Shown here one piece after another: positions 16,003 through 24,000 of a stretch of DNA of 64,000 bases (its first letter is position 1; every line of letters starts with the position of its first letter). The stretch spans positions 1 to 64,000 of the forward strand of contig DAVZID010000010.1 in NCBI GenBank assembly GCA_052273485.1, read 5' to 3'. This stretch comes from Anthropogastromicrobium sp052273485. GTDB taxonomy: Bacteria > Bacillota > Clostridia > Lachnospirales > Lachnospiraceae. The notes beneath the pieces are model-generated. The model had not been told where the DNA came from and searched no databases. It was given only the letters and a program-made list of their open reading frames with translations. The translations under genes and the position numbers were made by a program.

Positions 16003-18483
16003 ATGTTTGAACGATTTACAAACCGGGCACAGGAGGTTATCGGTGAGGCCAAAAAAGCCGCTGCTGAGTTAGAGCAAAACTACATCGGCACCGAGCACCT
16101 TCTTCTTGGCCTTGTGCGTGTTTCGGACAGCGTGGCAAGTCAGCTTTTGCAGGAGCAGGGCGTCAGTGAGGAGCGTTTGCAGGAGCTGATCTCATCGCTC
16201 ATCACACCGACGGGTTCGGTGGGTGTGCGTGAGCCGGACGGCTTTTCGCCGGAGGCCTACCGCGTGATCCAAAACAGCTACTTAGAGGCAAAGCGCTTTC
16301 GTTCTAGTCTGGTTGGAACCGAGCATATCTTAATTTCGATGCTCAAGAGCTTCGACTGCGCTGGAACCAAGCTTTTGAATACAATGAAAGTCAACATTCG
16401 TCAGCTCTACATTGAGCTTGTGTCTGCAAAGGACGGCGATGTGGCAGCGGCAAGAGAGGACGTTGAGTCTTTACAGTCGACAAGAAACGGACAAAGCAAG
16501 ACGCCGCTTCTTGACCAGTACAGTACCGATCTGACGGAACTTGCCAAGGAAGGAAAGATCGATCCGGTTATCGGCCGTGAGCAGGAGATCAACCGTGTGA
16601 TCCAGATTTTGAGCAGACGTACCAAAAACAATCCATGCTTGATTGGTGAGCCAGGTGTCGGAAAAACTGCTATCGCAGAGGGCCTTGCGAGCCGTATCTA
16701 TGAGGGCAATGTGCCAGATACCATCGCCGGAAAGCGTGTGGTAACACTTGATATGGCAGGCATGGTCGCAGGTTCAAAGTACCGCGGTGAGTTTGAGGAG
16801 CGCATGAAAAATGTCATCAACGAAGTGCGAAACGACGGCGAGACACTTCTGTTTATCGATGAGCTTCACACATTAGTCGATGCAGGTGGCGCGGATGGCG
16901 CGATGAATGCGTCCAATATCTTAAAGCCGTGTCTGGCAAGAGGTGAGCTGCAAATTGTCGGTGCAACGACGATCGATGAGTACCGTAAGCACATCGAGAA
17001 GGATGCCGCACTCGAGCGACGTTTCCAGCCAGTTATGGTCGAGGAGCCATCCGAGGAGGAAACCGTTGCGATCCTAAAGGGACTGCGCCATGTTTATGAG
17101 GAACATCATAAGGTTGAGATTACCGATTCGGCATTAGAGGCCGCAGTGAAGCTGTCAGCACGTTATATCAATGACCGTTTCCTGCCAGATAAGGCGATTG
17201 ACCTTGTCGATGAGGCAGCGTCAAAGGTTCGTCTGGCTGCATTTGTTGCGCCGGAGGCTGTCTCTAAGCTGAAAAAGGATATCGAAGCATTGAACCAGCA
17301 AAAAGAAAGTGCGATCCAGGAGGAGGCATTTGAGAAGGCTGGCGAGATCAAGAAGAAGCAAGAGAAAAAGCAGGCGCAGATTAACCGTCTGATGGAAAAA
17401 TGGGAGAAGGAAAAGGAAAGCACTCGCCCACAGGTAACGGATCACGAGATCGCAGATGTCGTATCCACATGGACGAAGATTCCAGTTCAATCGCTTGAGG
17501 AGGGTGAGGCAAAGCGCCTGATGAATCTGGAAAACGTGCTTCATGAGCGCGTCGTTGGTCAGCAGGAAGCCGTTACTGCAATCTCCAAAGCGATCCGCAG
17601 AGGCCGCGTTGGCTTAAAGGATCCAAAGCGTCCGATTGGCTCCTTCTTGTTCTTAGGACCAACTGGTGTCGGAAAAACCGAGCTGTCCAAGGCACTTGCA
17701 CAGGCAATGTTTGGAACAGAAAATGCGATTATTCGTGTTGATATGTCCGAATACATGGAAAAGCACAGCGTTAGCAAGCTCATTGGTTCGCCGCCAGGAT
17801 ATGTTGGATACGAGGAGGGTGGTCAGCTTTCCGAGCGCATCCGCCGCAATCCATACAGTGTGTTGCTGTTTGATGAGATTGAGAAGGCACATCCAGATGT
17901 GTTTAACATTCTGCTTCAGGTGCTTGACGATGGCCAGATTACCGATGCACATGGCCGCAAGGTCAGCTTCAAGAATACGGTAATCATCATGACATCCAAC
18001 TGTGGTGCTGCAAACATCATGGCACCAAAGCGTCTGGGATTTGGCGCCGCATCCGATGAGAAGGCTGATTACCAGCAGATGAAGGCAAAGGTCATGGAGG
18101 ATGTCAAGCAAAGCTTCAAGCCGGAGTTTTTAAACCGTATCGATGAGATTATCGTATTCCATCCGCTGTATAAGCAGGATATGAAGGCAATTCTTGATAT
18201 CATGCTTCGTTCTGTCACGGCAAGAGTGCTTGAAAACATGGAGCTTAAGTTGAAAGTCACCGACGAGGCACAGGACTATCTGATCGAGAAGGGCTTTGAT
18301 GAAAAGTATGGTGCCCGCCCGTTAAGACGTGCACTCCAGACTTATCTCGAAGACTCAATGTCCGAGGAGATCTTGGAGGGGCGCATTGAGCGCGGTGACA
18401 GTGTGAGCGTGGAAAAGGGCGAGAATGGACTGAAGTTTTCGGTGCGTCATAAAAGAAAGATTCCAGTGAAAAAGACGGAATAA
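16003..18483 (+). CDS. clpC: ATP-dependent Clp protease ATPase subunit ClpC
   Basis: 826 residues. There are two Clp N-terminal repeats (about 1-145; FTNRAQEVIGEA, YIGTEHLLLGL), AAA-1 with Walker A GEPGVGKTA (about 214-222) and Walker B LLFIDELHTL, and a UVR coiled-coil (about 420-460, QEEAFEKAGEIKKKQEKK). AAA-2 carries Walker A GPTGVGKTE (about 552-560) and Walker B VLLFDEIEKAHPD. The C-terminal D2-small domain carries GARPLRRALQ. It unfolds substrates, including phospho-arginine-tagged proteins, and feeds them to ClpP. AGGAGG lies at about 15988-15993. The 29-base gap to mcsB supports one operon. Confidence 0.97.
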   Translation: MFERFTNRAQEVIGEAKKAAAELEQNYIGTEHLLLGLVRVSDSVASQLLQEQGVSEERLQELISSLITPTGSVGVREPDGFSPEAYRVIQNSYLEAKRFRSSLVGTEHILISMLKSFDCAGTKLLNTMKVNIRQLYIELVSAKDGDVAAAREDVESLQSTRNGQSKTPLLDQYSTDLTELAKEGKIDPVIGREQEINRVIQILSRRTKNNPCLIGEPGVGKTAIAEGLASRIYEGNVPDTIAGKRVVTLDMAGMVAGSKYRGEFEERMKNVINEVRNDGETLLFIDELHTLVDAGGADGAMNASNILKPCLARGELQIVGATTIDEYRKHIEKDAALERRFQPVMVEEPSEEETVAILKGLRHVYEEHHKVEITDSALEAAVKLSARYINDRFLPDKAIDLVDEAASKVRLAAFVAPEAVSKLKKDIEALNQQKESAIQEEAFEKAGEIKKKQEKKQAQINRLMEKWEKEKESTRPQVTDHEIADVVSTWTKIPVQSLEEGEAKRLMNLENVLHERVVGQQEAVTAISKAIRRGRVGLKDPKRPIGSFLFLGPTGVGKTELSKALAQAMFGTENAIIRVDMSEYMEKHSVSKLIGSPPGYVGYEEGGQLSERIRRNPYSVLLFDEIEKAHPDVFNILLQVLDDGQITDAHGRKVSFKNTVIIMTSNCGAANIMAPKRLGFGAASDEKADYQQMKAKVMEDVKQSFKPEFLNRIDEIIVFHPLYKQDMKAILDIMLRSVTARVLENMELKLKVTDEAQDYLIEKGFDEKYGARPLRRALQTYLEDSMSEEILEGRIERGDSVSVEKGENGLKFSVRHKRKIPVKKTE

Positions 18484-18497
18484 AGTATAATTTTTTG

Positions 18498-18526
18498 TTG
18501 GAAAATCAAATTTGATATGTTATACT
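18498..18526 (+). promoter_or_regulatory. Predicted promoter of the small conserved protein gene
   Basis: TTGGAA (18498-18503), 17 bases, TATACT (18521-18526), with an extended TGT before the -10. The transcribed leader then contains a GC-rich stem, GCGGC-TACC with GGTA-GCCGC, at about 18541-18565. Confidence 0.65.
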
Positions 18527-18611
18527 GAAGTAGTGATAGGCGGCGTACCTGTGGGGTAGGCCGCAAAAATACGAAATGCAATGCAGCAGCAAAAATCAGG
18601 AGGAAACAATA

Positions 18612-19025
18612 ATGGCAGGAATTAAGGAATTAATCCGCACTGAGGAAGATAATACATTAAGCTTTGGAAATTATGATCTTCCAACAAAGGGAAAGGTTTC
18701 GGATTATGTATTTGACGGAGATGTATACAAGGTAAAGACCTTCCATGACATCACCAGATTAGAGAAGAACGAGACTTTCGCTTATGAGTCAACACCGGGA
18801 ACCGTCGTTACGGATTATAAGGAGACAGAGGATGAGATTTCCTTTATCGTAAATGGAATCCAGGATACTCAGATTATCGTAGCAGTAGAGGATGATACCG
18901 AGTATCAGGTAAGTGTGGATGGTGCCGTAATTGAAGATTATGAGACCAATCTTTCAGGAAAGATCGTAATCTCACTTGAACTTGAGCCTGGATGCGTAAA
19001 GAAGGTTCAGATCCACAAGAAATAA
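18612..19025 (+). CDS. Conserved small beta-rich protein of unknown function
   Basis: 137 residues from MAGIKELIRTEEDNTL; the ATG at 18612 has CAGGAGG 8-9 bases upstream. I recall close relatives in many Lachnospiraceae annotated as endosialidase, but there is no sialidase motif or Asp box and the protein is far too short, so that name is not supported. The sequence alternates strands (NYDLPTKGKVSDYVF, DVYKVKTFHDITRLEKN, TEYQVSVDGAVIEDYET). That fits a soluble beta-sandwich with no signal peptide. It has its own promoter and terminator. Confidence 0.7.
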   Translation: MAGIKELIRTEEDNTLSFGNYDLPTKGKVSDYVFDGDVYKVKTFHDITRLEKNETFAYESTPGTVVTDYKETEDEISFIVNGIQDTQIIVAVEDDTEYQVSVDGAVIEDYETNLSGKIVISLELEPGCVKKVQIHKK

Positions 19026-19066
19026 GACGCAGGACACGGCAAACTTTTCATACATAATTTGTATAT

Positions 19067-19099
19067 AAGCTGCATGGTAACAGTTCCATGCAGCTTTTC
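19067..19099 (+). terminator. Intrinsic terminator
   Basis: Perfect 11 bp stem AAGCTGCATGG / CCATGCAGCTT (19067-19077 with 19086-19096) followed by TT and a pyrimidine-rich tail. It separates the small-protein gene from radA. Confidence 0.85.
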
Positions 19100-19124
19100 C
19101 TTTAAGAGAAATTAGGGAGGCATT

Positions 19125-20510
19125 ATGAAGGCAAAGCAGACTGCTTTTTTCTGTAAAGAATGCGGATACGAGTCCGCAAAATGGATGGGTCAGTGCCCAG
19201 GGTGTCGTCAGTGGAATACCTTTGTGGAGGAGCCAACGGCGGGCAGCACCACGACAGCAAAATCAGGTGGTAGTAAGAAGATGGGACTTGCCGCATCAAA
19301 GCCACTTCGACTGGAAGAAATCAACACCGATGAGGAAGATCGAAGTAGTACGGGACTTCGCGAGCTGGATCGCGTGCTTGGCGGCGGTCTGGTGACGGGG
19401 TCGCTGATTCTTGTCGGCGGTGATCCGGGAATTGGAAAATCAACGTTGCTGTTGCAGGTGTGCCGAAATTTGGCAGTATCTGGAAAAAAGGTATTGTATG
19501 TATCTGGTGAGGAATCGGCGCGTCAGGTTAAGATGCGAGCCGACCGTCTCGGCGGATTTTCAGGAGATTTGCTACTTCTTTCGGAGACGAATCTGGAGCG
19601 AATCGACAATGTAATTACGAAGGAACTGCCGCAGATTGTTGTTATTGACTCCATTCAGACGATGTACCGAGAAGATGTCACTTCAGCACCGGGCAGTGTC
19701 AGTCAGGTTCGTGAATGCACCAATACGTTGATGCAGATTGCAAAGGGAAGAGGTATCACGATTTTTCTAGTTGGCCATGTGACAAAGGAAGGTGTCGTTG
19801 CCGGTCCGAGAGTGCTTGAGCATATGGTGGATACGGTGCTTTATTTTGAAGGTGATCGAAGCGCAATGTATCGAATTTTGCGTGCCGTAAAGAATCGTTT
19901 TGGCGCTACAAATGAGATGGGTGTGTTTGAAATGGTGCAGTCTGGCTTGAAAGAGGTTGCCAATCCGTCCGCTTACTTGCTTGAGGGGCGAAGTCTTGAC
20001 AGCAGTGGAACGGTTACGGCCTGCCTAATGGAAGGTACGCGTCCAATCATGCTTGAAGTGCAGGCGCTTGTCTGCCGGACAAGCTTTGGACTTCCGAGGC
20101 GTACCAGTGCCGGAATGGATGGAAATCGTGTAAATTTGTTAATTGCGGTTTTGGAGAAACGAATGGGAATGGCGCTGTCATCGTGTGATGCGTATGTTAA
20201 TGTTACAGGCGGAATCCGAATCAGTGAACCGGCGCTTGATTTAGCGGTCGTTATGGCGATTGCAGGAAGTTTTCGAGATCGTGTGATTGATGCGCATACT
20301 GTTATTTTCGGAGAAGTTGGACTGGCTGGAGAGATTCGAGGTGTCAGTATGGTGCAGCAGCGTATCAATGAAGCCGCACGACTTGGCTTTACCTGCTGTA
20401 TTCTTCCTAAAATTAGTGCAAAGGATATCACCATTCCGGAAGGGATGAAGTGTATTCCAGTAGCGACCGTCAGGGAAGCCGCGGGGCTGATTGAGAAGAT
20501 GCAGAGGTGA
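19125..20510 (+). CDS. radA: DNA repair protein RadA
   Basis: 461 residues. It has an N-terminal C4 zinc finger (CKECGYESAKWMGQCPGC, about 10-27), a RecA-like core with Walker A GGDPGIGKST (about 97-106) and the RadA-specific motif KNRFGATNEMGVFEM (about 254-268). The C-terminal Lon-protease-like domain (about 280-450) has no catalytic function in this family. RadA is a hexameric helicase that extends D-loops during RecA-mediated recombination. GGGAGG precedes the ATG. A possible repeat-derived terminator follows immediately. Confidence 0.96.
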   Translation: MKAKQTAFFCKECGYESAKWMGQCPGCRQWNTFVEEPTAGSTTTAKSGGSKKMGLAASKPLRLEEINTDEEDRSSTGLRELDRVLGGGLVTGSLILVGGDPGIGKSTLLLQVCRNLAVSGKKVLYVSGEESARQVKMRADRLGGFSGDLLLLSETNLERIDNVITKELPQIVVIDSIQTMYREDVTSAPGSVSQVRECTNTLMQIAKGRGITIFLVGHVTKEGVVAGPRVLEHMVDTVLYFEGDRSAMYRILRAVKNRFGATNEMGVFEMVQSGLKEVANPSAYLLEGRSLDSSGTVTACLMEGTRPIMLEVQALVCRTSFGLPRRTSAGMDGNRVNLLIAVLEKRMGMALSSCDAYVNVTGGIRISEPALDLAVVMAIAGSFRDRVIDAHTVIFGEVGLAGEIRGVSMVQQRINEAARLGFTCCILPKISAKDITIPEGMKCIPVATVREAAGLIEKMQR

Positions 20511-20519
20511 GGTATGACA

Positions 20520-20580
20520 ACCCGGAAATTTTACGAGGGGCATTTCGACGATGACTTTGTCAGCGCCCCTTGTTTCTTTT
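20520..20580 (+). terminator. Possible terminator of radA, related to the 41.8/45.7 kb repeat
   Basis: AGGGGC pairs with GCCCCT across a long loop, followed by TGTTTCTTTTT. The segment ACGAGGGGC...ACTTTGTCAGCGCCCCTTGTT strongly resembles the conserved core of the two inverted repeat copies at 41795-41924 and 45640-45770. Confidence 0.5.
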
Positions 20581-20590
20581 TAGATAACAA

Positions 20591-20615
20591 AAAAGACATC
20601 CGTTATGGATGTCTT
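20591..20615 (-). terminator. Terminator of tRNA-Trp
   Basis: On the minus strand AGACATCC / GGATGTCT form an 8 bp stem with a 5-base loop, followed by six T. Confidence 0.85.
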
Positions 20616-20620
20616 CTCAG

Positions 20621-20691
20621 CAGGGGTAACAGGATTCGAACCCGTATTTACGGTTTTGGAGACCGTTGCTCTACCATTGAACTATACCCCT
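20621..20691 (-). tRNA. tRNA-Trp (anticodon CCA)
   Basis: The minus strand gives a full cloverleaf of 71 bases. It has acceptor AGGGGTA / TACCCCT with G discriminator, D arm GTTCAATGGTAGAGC, anticodon stem ACGGT / ACCGT with loop CTCCAAA (anticodon CCA) and T arm CGGGTTCGAATCCTG. The CCA tail is not encoded. It is a single tRNA gene, not part of a cluster. Confidence 0.96.
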
Positions 20692-20724
20692 TTATGTTTA
20701 TCGGCTTTTGTAACCGACTTCTAT

Positions 20725-20753
20725 ATACTAACATAGGAACACAGATTTGTCAA
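20725..20753 (-). promoter_or_regulatory. Promoter of tRNA-Trp
   Basis: Minus strand TTGACA (20748-20753), 17 bases, TAGTAT (20725-20730), about 35 bases before the mature tRNA 5' end. Confidence 0.8.
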
Positions 20754-20881
20754 CACTTTTTTTGAAAAAATTCCAAAAATTGATTCAATACGGGTTGCTG
20801 TTCACGAACCGCTTATTTAGGTTACGACCCGTAAACTGCAATTGTAAAGAAATGGTAAGAATAAAATCTATGGCATAATGC

Positions 20882-20910
20882 TTGCGAATAAGCAGTAAGT
20901 GTGGTAAAAT
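20882..20910 (+). promoter_or_regulatory. Predicted promoter of the giant Sel1 protein gene
   Basis: TTGCGA (20882-20887), 17 bases, TAAAAT (20905-20910), about 90 bases before ATG 21001. Confidence 0.6.
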
Positions 20911-21000
20911 TGATATGAATCGGATTTTTATGTTACAGTTTATGCGTGTCGTGAAGTGTAATAATTGAAAATGACGATAAGATTTCAAAGGGGTACAAGC

Positions 21001-24000
21001 ATGAATACACATACAGTTGAAGAATTGTACCGCCTGGCACAGCAGGGAAATACCGAGGCGCTTACGAGACTTGGTATCTGCTATAAAAATGGAACCGGTA
21101 CGGCTGTAGATTATGGTGCAGCGGCTCAGTGCTTTTATTCGGCAGCAAATGCAGGAAATGCAGAGGCACAATATCAGTTGGGTATCTGCTATGAGGAAGG
21201 CATTGGCATCGAAAAGGACCCTTCGGCGGCGCAGTATTGGTTTCAGGAAGCGGCAAGGCGGTTTTATGAAGCTGCCCAGGTTGGAAATCCGCAGGCTCAG
21301 TACGGACTGGCAAATTGTTATGCTGAAGGCCGAGGAGTCGAAAAGGATGAAGCTGCTGCAGTTTACTGGTATCAGGCATCGGCGCAGCAGGATTATGCAG
21401 ATGCGCAGTACAATTTAGGCTACTGTTTCCTGTTTGGCATCGGTGTAGAGGCAAATGAGATCATAGCACTGAAGTGGTACAGCAGTGCAGCATCCCACGG
21501 GGATCCGCAGATGCAGCACAATCTGGGACTGATTTATAAAAACGGCTATGGCGGAGTCAGCAAGAATTACGGAAAAGCGGCTGAGTGGTTTTTTAAAGCG
21601 GCCAGACAAGGTTATTCTGAGTCAAAGGTTGAACTAGCGCTGATCTACTTTAGAAATCCGTTGGCAGTAAAGGATATTTCCATTGCAGAGCGTCTGATGA
21701 CAGAAGCGGCAGAGGAGGGCAATACCCGTGCCCAGGAGTATCTAGTACATTATTATTTTGATCAGGATGCAGCAAAGTATGATCTGAAAAAGGCATGCAG
21801 ATGGGCATCAGAGTGTGCAGACAGTGAGGATCCAACAATTGCCATTGTGCTTGGCGTTAGTTTTGCAAATGGTGAAGTGGCAGAAGTTGATGAGACTCAG
21901 GCATTTGAATGGCTGTCAAAGGCAAAGGATCAGGAGAAAAAGCTAAACGGTGAGGCGTGCTATTACCTTGGAAAGTTTTATGAAGAGGGAACAGTAACCG
22001 AAAAATCACTCGATGATGCAGAGCATTTTTATCGCTTGGCTGTAAAGAAGCATTTTGCAAAGAGCCAAGAGCGATTGGAAGCTGTCAGAAAAGAGAAGGA
22101 AGAAATCCGTAAGGCACAGGAAGCGGAGGAGCTTCAAAAACAGAAAGAGGCTGAGGAGCTTCAGAAGCAGGAAGAGGTAAAGGCACTTTTAAATCTGAAA
22201 GACGAAGAGGAAGAGCCAGTGGAATCAGCAGATGCGGGGGCGACAGAATCAGTAGAGTCCGAAGAATCTGTTTCGGAGAACTCTTCTGCAGATGAAGATT
22301 CAGAAGAAAACGCTAAAGAAGAAAATAAGCCAGTTGAAACAACAAAAAAGGTTGAGACAACTGAAACGGCGGATGGCTTAGGGGATTCAAATGACAATTC
22401 TAGTGAAACTTCCAATGAGGTACCGGATGCACAGCCGATCAAGGAAACAGAACAGGAAGTGACACCAGAAGAACAGGAGTCTTCACCTCAGATTCAGGCA
22501 GATCTTGCATTTGCACGGTTGTTACAACAGGCAAAGGAAACGCAGAGTCGTATCCAAAAAGTTCCGAAGGAAGAGACTGCCAAGGTACAGGAAGCGGCTG
22601 CTGAAATAAAAGAAGAACTGCAGGAGGAAGAAATCGCCGAGGAGTCGGAGCAGTTTGAGGAAGCTTCGATTGCAAGTGATGTCAAGCCGGAAAGCTCCAT
22701 TCAAAAGGAGATTGCTGAGGCACAGAAGCTGGAAAAAGAGATGGATGTTCTGCAAAAGAAGATGGCGCAGACCGTTCAGAAGCTGGAAAAACAGCAGGAT
22801 GAACCAGAGGCAACAAAGGTTTTTGACAAATCAGATCTTGCACAAATTCAGCAGACAACAGATGAAAATTTAACTGAAGTTTCAAATGAAACCCAACAGG
22901 CAACGGATGAAAATTCAACTGAAACTCAGCAGACAACAGATGAAGTTTCAACTGAAACTTTAGATGAAACAACCGAAACCGTGACTGATAATGAAACAGC
23001 TTTAAACGAGTCTGATAGAGTCAATTCAACTGAAACAGCAAAGACAGTTGAAGAAACAGAAACGTCCGGGGAGTTAGAAACAATCGAGGAAACAAAGGTG
23101 TCAGAAAAGCCGGAAACAATCGAGGAAACAAAGGTATCAGAAGAGCCAGAAACAATCGAGGAAACAGAAAACTCTGACGATCAGGATTATTCAGATCAGG
23201 GGGACGAAGCAGAATCTGAAGCTGCCAAGGAAGAATGGGCAGAGGAAGATGAGGCAGAAGAGTTCTTTGAAGAGGAAGACGAAGATGATGAGGAGTGGGA
23301 AACCTCCGCAGACAACTTTGTCGCATCGCTTTTAAAAACAGGAGCGAAACTGACCAATACTTCTGAACCGGTGATTCGTCAGGAAGAGGAAAAAGTTTCG
23401 GATGAAATGTTAGAGGAAAAAGCGGAAGAACCAAAAGAAGTGGAAGCGTCTGAGGATGAGACAGCAGAAACGGAAGTGCTGGAAACGGAAGCGCTGGAAA
23501 CGGAAGAGTCAGAAGCAGAAGCCTCAGAAACAGAAGTTTCACAAGTAGCAGATTCACAAGATGAAACAATAGAAACTTCACAAATAGAAACTTCACAAAT
23601 AGAAGAAGAGGCAGAACATGCAGACAAATCGGATTATTCAGATGAGGTTTCTAGTGAGAATGCGGAAACTCAGATGGAGGATGCGGAAACGTCAGCAAAA
23701 GCCGAATCGGATGAAGATTTGACACCTGAGGAGGAATCTCTCAGCGATGAATATTCAGAGGATGAGTATTTGGATGATGAATATTCAGAGGATGAATATT
23801 CAGAAGATGAGTATTCGGATGATGAATATTCAGAAGAAGATGATTCTGAAAAACATCCAACAGAGGAAGACACAAAACATGTGCAGAGGGCAACACTTGT
23901 GGATGATTCTGTTTATGAATATGAAAAAGCCATTATTGATGATCTGAAGCAGGAAGATGTCAGTCGTTATGTGGATGTAAATGAGGAAACGTATGAACCA

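Noticed and set aside
18612..19025. Endosialidase
   Set aside because: I recall the name being used for relatives, but the protein has 137 residues and no sialidase motif.
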